Shown: in pieces, positions 56,131 to 64,000 of the stretch
Position numbering within the stretch: the stretch's first letter is position 1
How the letters are laid out: each line of letters begins with the position of its first letter
NCBI GenBank assembly: GCA_031264185.1
Contig: JAISEL010000037.1
Coordinates: 1-64,000, forward strand
Direction: 5' to 3'
Length of the DNA: 64,000 bases
Source: Deltaproteobacteria bacterium
Lineage (GTDB): Bacteria; Desulfobacterota; Desulfarculia; Adiutricales; Adiutricaceae
Program-made: the position numbers and the translations under genes
The notes under the pieces: generated by a model
What the model was told of the DNA's origin: nothing
Seen by the model: the letters and a program-made list of their open reading frames with translations, nothing else
Database searches by the model: none

Positions 56131-57118
56131 TGATTTTGATCACTAGAAATGCAATAGTAAAATTTTTCACCATTTGCCTGGATGCTCTAAGTTTTGACTT
56201 TACCCAGAAGTGTTTTGGACGGTAAAAATTGTCCAAAAATAGACGGTTAATTTTATCCAGGAATTGACGATAAACTTGTCCAATTCTACAGTCCGCCACC
56301 ATTCATCGGCCTTATTTGTTGGTGAAGATTAGCGATTTATTGTCAACATCTGCCGATGGGTCTAAAAAAATTTTGCCTTAATCAAAGTAGCTTCGTTGGA
56401 GTTTTAAACCAATTCAAGCTCAACAATAAGCCGGCACTTCAACCTTTTTTCCCTAAAAATAAAATCTTTAAAATTTTCACCTTTTTATCAGCATGACAGA
56501 CTGTCGGATAAGTTTTCAGTTTAATTTTTTAATTTTACTCGTAAAGCCTGATTGGACAAATTTTTCGTCGCTTTCTGGACAAATCGACCCGTCTATTTTA
56601 AGACAAGACACACCATCCATAACACCAGAAGTCAAAATCTCTTAAATCTTCCTTATAGACAGATTTGATGCATCTATAGTGTTGTGAGGCATCCGGACGA
56701 CAGAAAAACTCAAGCTATGAATTTTTTAGATGACCTGCCTTTCCTTATCAAAGCTTGACCCTAAAGCGTTGCTTTTTTGATTGGCAAAATCTTGGCCGGT
56801 TCGTCGCTGAGAACAAAAGCTAATCCTGATTCCGCCTGTTAAAACAATAATCCCTCCTTAAACAAGTCTCACCGGTGACCAAGGGCTGTTTTTGCCGACC
56901 TAAGATGATGATTGCCTGAGGACAGGACAACAAATTTACGTCCCTGCCTCCGCCTTTGATGTCCGGAATTAAGAATTAATGAACCCAAAAAATCCTAACC
57001 CTGGCCGGCTTTTTTTCTTAAAATGCCGTCTTATTTGAGATTAAGGAGCTGAACGGACTTTGGTCACCAGTGTGGCTGGATGGAGGCTTACAGAAGTTAG
57101 AGGATAATTTTGAAATGC

Positions 57119-57148
57119 CTAAAAAAGGCCGATCAACGTGATCGGCCT
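57119..57148 (-). terminator. Rho-independent terminator of the DUF2292 transcript
   Basis: A perfect 10-bp stem (AGGCCGATCA / TGATCGGCCT) with a 3-base loop and a following T run on the minus strand. Confidence 0.9.
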
Positions 57149-57158
57149 GGCTGGTAAG

Positions 57159-57509
57159 CTAAATGCCGTCTCCGGCCATACCCTGCAAATCGGAAAATCG
57201 CTCTTTCTGGAGTCGCTCAATCTGGGTCAGATGTCCCTTCTTGAAAACTAAAATTACCTGCCCGAATTCCAGGCTCTTCAAGGCCTGGGTTATCTTATCT
57301 TTTAAGGCCTGGACTTTCAGTCTTTCGCCCGCAAGTCCCAAATTCTGATCAAGCAAATCTTCGGGATTGAAGTTTTCTTTGCGCTCAACCTGGACCACGC
57401 GAAAATTCTGGGTTATCAAGATTATCTGACCGTGATATGTCCTTTTGACAAGATGAATCAGACCTTCCAACACTGCCGGGTCTAACCCCGGAGAAACGGC
57501 TTTGCTCAT
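57159..57509 (-). CDS. Tandem DUF2292 (YezD-like) protein
   Basis: A 116-residue protein with two copies of the small DUF2292 motif. The first (about 17-46) is LVKRTYHGQIILITQNFRVV followed by QVERKENF; the second (about 76-104) is LKSLEFGQVILVFKKGHLTQ followed by IERLQKERF. Each forms the strand-turn-strand 'yGxVxxxxxxgxxxqIExxEKxR'. Family members are usually single and about 60 residues long, and are linked to sulfur or selenium metabolism only by gene neighbourhoods. Function unknown. It shares a short operon with the next upstream gene. Confidence 0.65.
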   Translation of the reverse strand: MSKAVSPGLDPAVLEGLIHLVKRTYHGQIILITQNFRVVQVERKENFNPEDLLDQNLGLAGERLKVQALKDKITQALKSLEFGQVILVFKKGHLTQIERLQKERFSDLQGMAGDGI

Positions 57510-57577
57510 ATAAACCTTCTGGTGACGACCCCCACCGCATCATCAAAACGCGAAATATTATTCAGCCGAAGTCCCCT

Positions 57578-57838
57578 CTAATTGATGGTGGGCTGAAAGG
57601 ACTCAACCCGACTGAAATCTCCCCGCTCAACCTTCATGCTGATACCGGCCAGCATTTCTAAAACTACCTCTGGAGGCAGGTCATGGCAGAGACGGATTAC
57701 TGAAATGGACAGAAGCACACTCGGATAGAGCTTTATCCCGTTGGTGTCGCCGGACCGGCGTAACTCTTCCTCGATCCTGTCCAATGAGTACAGGAGCCGA
57801 TGGCTGACCCGCTCCAAAGCTTCCATTTCTTCTAGCAT
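57578..57838 (-). CDS. Hypothetical 86-residue protein
   Basis: A small soluble protein: a long N-terminal helix (MLEEMEALERVSHRLLYSLD, coiled-coil-like, extending to about residue 30) and a second half with VLLSISVIRLCHDLPPEVV. No family is recognised. It is the first gene of a two-gene transcript with the DUF2292 protein (68-base gap). An AAGGAGC sequence is placed 4 bases before the ATG, so translation is likely. Confidence 0.55.
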   Translation of the reverse strand: MLEEMEALERVSHRLLYSLDRIEEELRRSGDTNGIKLYPSVLLSISVIRLCHDLPPEVVLEMLAGISMKVERGDFSRVESFQPTIN

Positions 57839-57991
57839 AATGCTCCTTTTTATATAAAAAGGTCAGAAAAGTAAATATCAATCTCCAAGGCTCTGGATAA
57901 AGCCCAAAGCCTGGCCTATAATCTTCCAAGCTGACTCAGGGGCCGTTAGCCCCTTTGCTTCATTATATCACTTTTTAAAGAGAGGGCCCTT

Positions 57992-59269
57992 ATGTCTGAA
58001 TCCAGCCGTCTTTACCGGGAGGCTTTAAAACTTATCCCCGGCGGTGTCAACTCTCCAGTCCGGGCTTGCCGGACAGTAGGCCGTGAGCCACTGTTTGTCT
58101 CACATGGCCGAGGAGCATACATCTGGGACGCAGACGGAAAAAAATATATTGATTTTGTCAGTTCCTGGGGTCCTTTGATTCTGGGACACGCTCATCCGGA
58201 AATAGTTGCTGCCGTAACCCGGGCCGCCGAAAAAGGCTCCTCTTTCGGAGCTCCCCATGAGGCGGAAACCAGACTGGCCGAACTAATCAACCGGCTCATG
58301 CCGGGCCTGGAAATGGTCCGCCTGGTAAGCTCAGGAACCGAGGCGGCCATGTCGGCCGTCAGACTGGCCCGAGGCGCCACCGGACGGGACAAAATACTAA
58401 AATTTACGGGCTGTTACCACGGCCACGCTGACAGTTTATTGGTGGCAGCCGGCAGCGGTCTGGCCACCTTTTCTCTGCCCGGCAGTTTAGGAGTGCCAAA
58501 ATGTTTAGCCGGACTGACTGTCACCTGTCCCTATAATGACCCGGAAAGCCTCAAAACGCTATTGGCTAGAACCGGAGACAGCCTGGCTGCGGTCATTGTG
58601 GAGGTAGCGGCTGGCAACATGGGTCTGGTGCCGCCGAAACCTGAATTTTTAGATGTCTTAAAAGATTTAAAGCGCTACGGCATATTACTCATTGCCGATG
58701 AAGTCATCACCGGTTTCCGGGTTGGACTCAAAGGAGCCCAGCATTATTACGGTCTAAGCCCGGAACTGACTGTTTTAGGTAAGATCATAGGCGGCGGACT
58801 GCCTCTGGCTGCTTTTGGCGGACGGAAAGAACTGATGGAGCTTCTCGCCCCCTTGGGCGGTGTTTATCAGGCCGGAACCCTTTCCGGCAATCCTCCGGCT
58901 GTGGCTGCCGGACTTAAAACTCTGGAAATATTGGCCGAAAACCCTGATATTTACCCCAAGACAGCCTCTTTAAACGATATCTGGACGTCCGGCTTAGGTG
59001 AGCTGGCCAAAGTCAAAGGCTGCCCCCATTACCTGACTAAACTGGAATCCATGTCGACTATCTTTTTTACTGAAGGGCCGGTCTTTGACCTCAGTTCGGC
59101 CTCCAAAAGCGATCTTAATTTTTACGGGGCTTACTTCAGGGCTATGTCGGACGAAGGAATATGGCTGGCTCCCAGCCAGTTTGAGACAGCCTTTTTATCG
59201 GCCGCCTTTACCGAATCTATTGTTTCAGAGGCTTTGGACAAGGCCAAAAAGGCTTTTCAGAAAATTTGA
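57992..59269 (+). CDS. hemL: Glutamate-1-semialdehyde 2,1-aminomutase
   Basis: A 425-residue PLP enzyme of the C5 haem/corrin route. LIPGGVNSPVRACRTVG at the N-terminus, VSSGTEAAMSAVRLARGATG, and the PLP-lysine region LGKIIGGGLPLAAFGG (lysine near residue 265) identify HemL. It turns glutamate semialdehyde into 5-aminolevulinate, the precursor of corrinoids, sirohaem and haem. A GAGGG site precedes the ATG. It is probably monocistronic. Confidence 0.96.
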   Translation: MSESSRLYREALKLIPGGVNSPVRACRTVGREPLFVSHGRGAYIWDADGKKYIDFVSSWGPLILGHAHPEIVAAVTRAAEKGSSFGAPHEAETRLAELINRLMPGLEMVRLVSSGTEAAMSAVRLARGATGRDKILKFTGCYHGHADSLLVAAGSGLATFSLPGSLGVPKCLAGLTVTCPYNDPESLKTLLARTGDSLAAVIVEVAAGNMGLVPPKPEFLDVLKDLKRYGILLIADEVITGFRVGLKGAQHYYGLSPELTVLGKIIGGGLPLAAFGGRKELMELLAPLGGVYQAGTLSGNPPAVAAGLKTLEILAENPDIYPKTASLNDIWTSGLGELAKVKGCPHYLTKLESMSTIFFTEGPVFDLSSASKSDLNFYGAYFRAMSDEGIWLAPSQFETAFLSAAFTESIVSEALDKAKKAFQKI

Positions 59270-59321
59270 GCCCCTTGATCCAAAAAAATCATCTGCTGAA
59301 GGCTATTTTTTTCATCCAAAA

Positions 59322-59357
59322 CAAAAAAACCGGCCACCAACAAATAGGGGCCGGTTT
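59322..59357 (-). terminator. Terminator of the acs transcript
   Basis: Stem AAACCGGCC / GGCCGGTTT with a 13-base loop; on the minus strand TTTTTTTGTTTT follows. It sits 24 bases after the acsE stop and also follows hemL on the other strand. Confidence 0.85.
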
Positions 59358-59381
59358 GATAAGCCTCAGGCGAACCGATTT

Positions 59382-60293
59382 TTAGATATCCAGCCAGCTG
59401 GCGCTGAAGAGGGAGTGACCTAAAATGACTTTAGCGGTCTTGACCACGTTAACTTCTTCCTTCTTCATGGTGCTGTAATCATATTCCTTGCCATCCATAA
59501 CTCCGTAGACCAGATCCACAAACCAGGGAGATTTGCCCTGAGCCAGATCCATGATGTCCTTGTCAAAGGCGTCAACAATGGAGCTGTACATGCCACGGCG
59601 GGCCAGCATGCACATATAGACCTGGTTTAAAATGGGACGGAGATGATCAGGGTTGCCGTTGGAAATATTGGACAGACCGTTAGTGGACCTGCAAACGCCG
59701 CCATCTTCAATGGCCCCGACAATATCCGGCAGCATCTCAAAGAACTCAAGGTTGTTCATGAGCTGATCTTGCTGGATGTTAACCGGAGTTATGATAGGAT
59801 CGACCCAGGCGTTGGCGACCGGGATACCCAGTCCGGCGGCGTGCATCAGAAGCTCGGTCGTCAGCTCGGCTCTTTCGTTGGCATCGCGGGCCATACCAGT
59901 GGGACCCCACATTAAAGCCACATAGGAACAGCCGTATTGCTTGACCAGAGGCAGCATAACTGTATAACGTTCCGGGCGACACATAATAGAGTTAATGAGC
60001 GGCGGCTTTTTACAGACCTTTAGACCGGCTTCAATTGCCTCAATATTCGTGGTGTCCAAAACCAAAGGAATGTCGGTAATTTCCTGGACCAAACCAACCA
60101 CCCAGGGCATCAGTTCAGCCCCGTTCTTGCGGGCCGGTCCCAGGTTAATATCAATCCAATCGGGATTTGTAGCCACAAGGGCTTTGACCATATCCTGGAT
60201 CGGACCTGGATCTTTAGCCTTAAAAGCGGCCCCGATCTTTTTGTTGATGACGTTGAGATTCTCAGCGATTGTAACCATGTAAGTTTGAGCCAT
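59382..60293 (-). CDS. acsE: Methyltetrahydrofolate:corrinoid/iron-sulfur protein methyltransferase
   Basis: A 303-residue pterin-binding TIM-barrel protein, somewhat above the classical AcsE length (about 262-270). WIDINLGPARKNGAELMPWVV, LVLDTTNIEAIEAGLKV and the STNGLSNISNGNP motif carry the folate-binding Asp and Asn residues. It transfers the methyl group of methyl-THF to the cobalamin of the corrinoid iron-sulfur protein. It is the last gene of acsB-acsC-acsE (115 bases after acsC). GAGGAT precedes the ATG. Confidence 0.93.
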   Translation of the reverse strand: MAQTYMVTIAENLNVINKKIGAAFKAKDPGPIQDMVKALVATNPDWIDINLGPARKNGAELMPWVVGLVQEITDIPLVLDTTNIEAIEAGLKVCKKPPLINSIMCRPERYTVMLPLVKQYGCSYVALMWGPTGMARDANERAELTTELLMHAAGLGIPVANAWVDPIITPVNIQQDQLMNNLEFFEMLPDIVGAIEDGGVCRSTNGLSNISNGNPDHLRPILNQVYMCMLARRGMYSSIVDAFDKDIMDLAQGKSPWFVDLVYGVMDGKEYDYSTMKKEEVNVVKTAKVILGHSLFSASWLDI

Positions 60294-60407
60294 GGAATTA
60301 TTATCCTCTCTGACGGCAAGCCGAAAACCTGCCGCATCAATATGTATTAACGTAGAACATAAGGAGGTTGACAGCTGTAATTAACTGCCAACCCTGGGCC
60401 TGTTTTA

Positions 60408-61748
60408 TCAGGAGACCGTGAACTCCTTCAGGAATTTGGTCAGGTGGGCCGCCTCACGAGGTCCGATGGCCACTTTCCATCCGGGCAGTTCTTCTTCCAT
60501 ATCTCCGGATATAGCCGCTGCGTAACCGGGAATAATGACGGATTTATGTTTAATCTTGTCCACTATTCCGCTACGTTTCAAGACGAACTGGCCTACATCG
60601 TCGCCGGAGAATTTTCCGGCGGCCCAGGCAGTTAAAACCGACAGTCCTTCGGAATCCTTGATTAGTAACCAGCAGGGTACCCGGCTGGCTTCCACTTCGC
60701 CGGAAACAATAAAGTACGTTAAAGAGAAGTTCGTTGTTACCAGAACAGGGCTGCTATCATTGGGTTCGTTAATGGGATAGATGCCTTCGGTCTGGGTCAT
60801 GGGCCGCTGAGGATCGGTAAAAATGTTAAGGCGCTGGAGTAACAGCGGGAAGACAACCGCACCGTCGAAATCCGACAGAACCACGATACCGGCATACTTG
60901 GCGATCAGGTTAGCGGCCACCGCTACCTGCATGGCCAGGTTTTTGGTAATCTCGGCCGGGAAAGCAATAGTCCCGTAACCATAGTCGCGATTCTGGCCGA
61001 CCAAGGCCGCCCGGCGCATGGCCACCGAATCCTCAAAGGCCTTTTTGGGAGTCCGGGCACCAGTGTCAACAACCAGATCCTTAACCCCGGCCTCGTTGAG
61101 ACCCTTTGTCAGGACAGCCACCTCATCCATGTCTTTAGCTTTCAGCCAGACCGGCACCTTTGCCGCTACAGCCACAGCCGCCACATCTTTGTAATTGGCT
61201 GCAGTAGCCGGACCAATTAAAGGATTCTTGCCGGCTAAAGCTTCGGCGGCCGCTTTTAAAGCCGCGATGTCTTCACTGTAGAGAATAACCGATAAATCGC
61301 TGTTATCCACAACAGCCTTAGCCGCAGCGGCCAGTCTGGGACCGCCTTTGACCACGACCAGTTCGGGCCGTAAATTCAAGCCAACGCGCAGATACTGATA
61401 CTTCTGGAACCTTTTGACCGTAGCCGCGATATCGGCATCGTCCCGGCTGTCTTCGATTAAAGCCGCAATACCGGTAGGATTGAAGAACGTCTTCTCATGA
61501 CGATACTGAACAGTTTCACCGCCGACCTTAACGGCGGTATCCCCGTAACCGACGACCACCGGACGAATAGGAGGAGCTGAGGCTGCGGACAGTTTTTCCC
61601 GAGATTCCGGGGAAACATCCGAACAGGCGTCAAGCTCGGCTTTTCCGGAGGCCAGATTCATGGCAAAAGCCAGGCAAGTTGGGGAACCGCACTTTTTGCA
61701 GTTAGTCCCCGGCAGAAGTTTAAAAATTTGAATACCGGTCAGAGCCAT
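60408..61748 (-). CDS. acsC: Corrinoid/iron-sulfur protein large subunit
   Basis: A 446-residue gamma subunit of the CFeSP. An N-terminal [4Fe-4S] domain (CKKCGSPTCLAFAMNLASG, with Cys17, Cys20 and Cys25 and a distal Cys42) is followed by a TIM barrel and a C-terminal corrinoid-binding domain. It carries the methyl group from AcsE to AcsB. AGGAG precedes the ATG. Its usual small-subunit partner AcsD is not between acsC and acsE. Confidence 0.94.
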   Translation of the reverse strand: MALTGIQIFKLLPGTNCKKCGSPTCLAFAMNLASGKAELDACSDVSPESREKLSAASAPPIRPVVVGYGDTAVKVGGETVQYRHEKTFFNPTGIAALIEDSRDDADIAATVKRFQKYQYLRVGLNLRPELVVVKGGPRLAAAAKAVVDNSDLSVILYSEDIAALKAAAEALAGKNPLIGPATAANYKDVAAVAVAAKVPVWLKAKDMDEVAVLTKGLNEAGVKDLVVDTGARTPKKAFEDSVAMRRAALVGQNRDYGYGTIAFPAEITKNLAMQVAVAANLIAKYAGIVVLSDFDGAVVFPLLLQRLNIFTDPQRPMTQTEGIYPINEPNDSSPVLVTTNFSLTYFIVSGEVEASRVPCWLLIKDSEGLSVLTAWAAGKFSGDDVGQFVLKRSGIVDKIKHKSVIIPGYAAAISGDMEEELPGWKVAIGPREAAHLTKFLKEFTVS

Positions 61749-61854
61749 TTGGTAACTCCTGAATCTGCCAGGTTGGCGCCTGGCTTTAATTTAAGATGTT
61801 GCCCGCCTGGCCTAAACCAGCTAAGTCTAAGGTCTTAAGTCAGCGGGGATATTA

Positions 61855-61883
61855 TAGGGTCCCCCTTTGGGTAGGGGACCCTA
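61855..61883 (-). terminator. Hairpin between acsB and acsC
   Basis: A perfect 10-bp inverted repeat (TAGGGTCCCC / GGGGACCCTA) with a 9-base loop, 18 bases after the acsB stop. No T run follows, so it more likely stabilises or processes the transcript than ends it. Confidence 0.5.
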
Positions 61884-61901
61884 GATTCAGTTTAAAAACA
61901 A

Positions 61902-64000
61902 TTACAGGATGGAATCCATCTCCAGAGCCGGGTGCTTCTTCTCGGTCAGGAAGGGCAGTATTTCCTCTTCCGACATTCCGACCGTCTCATCGGCTATCCG
62001 GTCAACTAAATCAGGAATACCAATTTCCTCGCCACGCTTCAGGAGGTTGTCCCTCAGCTCGTCTTTCAAGGATTTGGGCATCCAAACCAGTCTTTTGAGA
62101 CCGCCGTCACCCAGTAAGAACTTCTTCTGAATGATGTTGTACTTGGAGTGACCGACAAACCCGGGAGCCTGATTGCCGCCGCCCATAGTACCAGCCAGAG
62201 TGGAGAACTTCATACCGCTGGGAGTCTCACCAGTGTAATCCCGGTTAACAGTCATGATGCCGTTACAACTGGGCAGAACAGCCGCGATACACTCGCAACA
62301 GCCGCAGGTCGTCATGGGATCATTGATTAAGCTGTAAAAGCAGACATTGGTCACCGCCTGGCGAGAGGCCTTCTCAATGAACTCATTGGCGCCTTTGTAG
62401 ATGCCCAGGCGGGTATCTAACGTCTCGCCCTTTTCAATGGGCTGGTTGGGGCCGGTGGGGTTAATCTCAAAGCTGGCCTTGCAGTCCATCCAGTTGTAAG
62501 CGCCGCAAAGACCGGTCCGTTCCGGAGAAACGACGCAGACGTGGTTGGGTGCGAAACTCTGACACAGAGTACAGCTGTAGTAAATATCGGTCCCTTCATC
62601 GGTCATGTTTTCCACGCGGGCATCGCGAACTACGTAAACGTGGCGGGCCTTGTCTCTCATTTCGATGGCTTTGGCCTCATCGGAATAGAGCTTAACCTGC
62701 AGTTTGTCAAAGACAGCTCCGAAATCCTGATGGAGTTTGGCGTGAAGAATGGTGCCAATATGTTTTAAGGTCAGGCCCTTGGCCACTGCGTCTTTGGAGA
62801 AGCGAATCATGCCGATATCGCGCTGACCGGTATGCATGAGGCCTTGAGCGTAGTTGATTAAGTGGTGAATCTGACGCTCTAAGATGGGCTCGAAGTCTTC
62901 CTGGAACTTCCGGCCGGCCACTTCAACCACAATGGCTAAAGGCAGGGAGCCGCCTTCTTTCACTTCTGTGACATCGGGACCGAAAAGTTCAACTTTACCG
63001 TCTTCAACTTTGTCCATGGGCGCGGAAGTGACCCACTCGACCGTCGGAGTCTTCGAACCGCCGCCGATTTCCAGGTACATATCGTTTTTACGGATACGCT
63101 CGCCTTCAAAAGCCGGACCGTAGGCCACAGGGATATCGACGGTGGCCACGGTGGTCTTAAGACCCCGGACTTCCACCGATTTCTGAACCATTTCGGCCAG
63201 CGGAACATTGGCCACGACGTGCTCATACGTGCAAACGCCGGTGGGCAAAATTTCCGGAATATCCGTATCGGCCAAAGTCGGGAACCCCCAATTAACGCAA
63301 CCGGCCGCATTAGCCGCCCATTCGGCGTTAACTTCACCTAAAGCATTAATAAAAGCGAAAATACGGTCTTTATTGTACAGGAGCATCCGGCGGTAATCGC
63401 CAGGTTTGACACCGCCGAAAGCCATGGCCGCCCGGTTGGCAAAACCTAAGGCAAAAACGGCCGCCGAAATGTCAGGACCAAATGAGACTAACCGGGTATT
63501 CCAGCCAATTTCTACGCCGGCCTGGACAAGCTGCTCGGAAAAAGTGGTGCCGGCCTGGTTGGCGCACATGAACACATAGATGGACCTTCTCTGATACTCC
63601 AGAGCGATCTCCTTGGCTATCTCCGGATTGGGCGCAGCACCGACAATGGCCACAAAGCCAGGGGCAGAACCGTCCACGAACTGGACACCGCGTTTACGGA
63701 ACACGGTATCTTCGGCCGCTCCCAGCCAGATCTTGCCTTTTTCCAGATCCACTTCCTCGGAAACGATGTAGAAATCGGGATCCTCGACATAGCGGATAGC
63801 CTCAATGATTTCCTCGGCCAGGATGGCGGCCATGCCGGCATCCAGCAGCGGCCCCAAGTAAGGTAAATAGTTTAAACTTTTGACGTGAGGGGGCAGAAGG
63901 GAACGGGCCACATCCAGGGCTTTTTTGGCATCGCCCAGAGTTTTGACCGGCAGTCCCAGCAAAGAGTAAATGATAGGAAGATAGTAGGCCGTGTTGGGGA
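61902..64000 (-). CDS. acsB: CO-methylating acetyl-CoA synthase (5'-truncated by the window)
   Basis: At least 698 residues are visible; the frame runs unbroken to the right edge (NTAYYLPIIYSLLGLPV), so the true start lies outside, perhaps 30-60 residues further. The TTG at 63962 is not the start. The A-cluster ligands are visible in CTLCQSFAPNHVCVVSPERTG followed by LCG (four cysteines) and TTCGCCECIAAVLPSC (the CGC nickel site). The N-terminal Rossmann-like and central ferredoxin-activating domains are present. It joins CO, methyl-CFeSP and CoA to make acetyl-CoA. It heads the acs gene run in this window. Confidence 0.96.
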   Translation of the reverse strand, partial: PNTAYYLPIIYSLLGLPVKTLGDAKKALDVARSLLPPHVKSLNYLPYLGPLLDAGMAAILAEEIIEAIRYVEDPDFYIVSEEVDLEKGKIWLGAAEDTVFRKRGVQFVDGSAPGFVAIVGAAPNPEIAKEIALEYQRRSIYVFMCANQAGTTFSEQLVQAGVEIGWNTRLVSFGPDISAAVFALGFANRAAMAFGGVKPGDYRRMLLYNKDRIFAFINALGEVNAEWAANAAGCVNWGFPTLADTDIPEILPTGVCTYEHVVANVPLAEMVQKSVEVRGLKTTVATVDIPVAYGPAFEGERIRKNDMYLEIGGGSKTPTVEWVTSAPMDKVEDGKVELFGPDVTEVKEGGSLPLAIVVEVAGRKFQEDFEPILERQIHHLINYAQGLMHTGQRDIGMIRFSKDAVAKGLTLKHIGTILHAKLHQDFGAVFDKLQVKLYSDEAKAIEMRDKARHVYVVRDARVENMTDEGTDIYYSCTLCQSFAPNHVCVVSPERTGLCGAYNWMDCKASFEINPTGPNQPIEKGETLDTRLGIYKGANEFIEKASRQAVTNVCFYSLINDPMTTCGCCECIAAVLPSCNGIMTVNRDYTGETPSGMKFSTLAGTMGGGNQAPGFVGHSKYNIIQKKFLLGDGGLKRLVWMPKSLKDELRDNLLKRGEEIGIPDLVDRIADETVGMSEEEILPFLTEKKHPALEMDSIL

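Larger units (their letters stand above)
54848..57118. other. Long AT-rich non-coding region with internal duplication
   Basis: 2.27 kb with no supportable gene. It contains a diverged direct repeat (listed separately), extremely AT-rich segments (55660-55900), and a stretch (56920-56995) that may be a third, strongly decayed copy of the dnaJ-like 3' end. Confidence 0.45.

Overview
The window looks like chromosome of an anaerobic, CO2-fixing (homoacetogenic) bacterium, most likely a Desulfobacterota/deltaproteobacterial lineage. The evidence is a set of Wood-Ljungdahl genes (acsB, acsC, acsE, fhs), a formate channel, an HDCR-type [FeFe] hydrogenase pair, a selenocysteine tRNA, Gram-negative envelope genes (TonB receptor, heptose adenylyltransferase, MacAB-like exporter) and the conserved block ispE - tRNA-Gln - prs - rplY. 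The gene set resembles what is described for 'Candidatus Adiutrix', the acetogenic termite-gut flagellate symbionts; this affiliation is inference from gene content, not from a marker-gene search.

Layout. 0.1-2 kb: a decayed nuclease/transposase remnant and a phosphotransferase. 2-10 kb: a redox/metal island with hydA2-hycB, a DUF3343 Se/S-carrier-like gene, the run mobB-lysR-aor, and selC. No formate dehydrogenase catalytic subunit is present here, but nearly everything else in the island would serve one. 10-17 kb: an S24-like regulator without its catalytic serine, nnr, and a MacA / MacB-ATPase / MacB-permease operon. 17-21 kb: a decay zone with a frameshifted patatin gene, a TIGR04255-like gene broken by a 19-bp tandem duplication, and an AT-hook repeat frame without a start codon. 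21-24 kb: focA and fhs. 25-31 kb: nitroreductase, rplY, prs, tRNA-Gln, ispE, DUF1015. 31-37 kb: degraded nuclease-like reading frames, priA, and a long empty stretch. 37.5-43.6 kb: an uncharacterised five-gene biosynthetic cluster (epimerase, DegT aminotransferase, two methyltransferases, asparagine-synthetase-like enzyme without Cys2). 43.8-48.6 kb: a degenerate sensor kinase and the operon ybjQ-like - uppP - rfaE2 - dnaJ-like. 48.8-52.5 kb: a TonB receptor, a GA microsatellite, a terminator, a cobalamin riboswitch and a decayed copy of the dnaJ-like 3' end. 53-57 kb: an AAA-ATPase/PD-(D/E)XK protein and 2.3 kb of duplicated AT-rich DNA. 57-64 kb: a tandem DUF2292 protein, hemL, and acsB-acsC-acsE on the minus strand, with acsB running off the right edge.

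How the parts fit. HydA2-HycB would pass electrons between H2 and formate; FocA moves formate; Fhs loads it onto tetrahydrofolate; AcsE moves the methyl group to the corrinoid protein (AcsC); AcsB makes acetyl-CoA. The cobalamin riboswitch and TonB receptor would supply corrinoid, while selC, mobB and DUF3343 would supply the selenium and molybdenum/tungsten cofactors needed by a formate dehydrogenase.

Genome state. Coding DNA is GC-rich and compact within operons, but many long AT-rich gaps contain recognisable wreckage: frameshifts, in-frame stops, decayed duplicates and dispersed repeats. Together with the AT-hook frame and the nuclease remnants, this suggests ongoing gene loss, as in a host-restricted lineage. 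The best candidates for something new are the 37.5-43.6 kb cluster, the AT-hook repeat frame, and the riboswitch / microsatellite / TonB-receptor arrangement.
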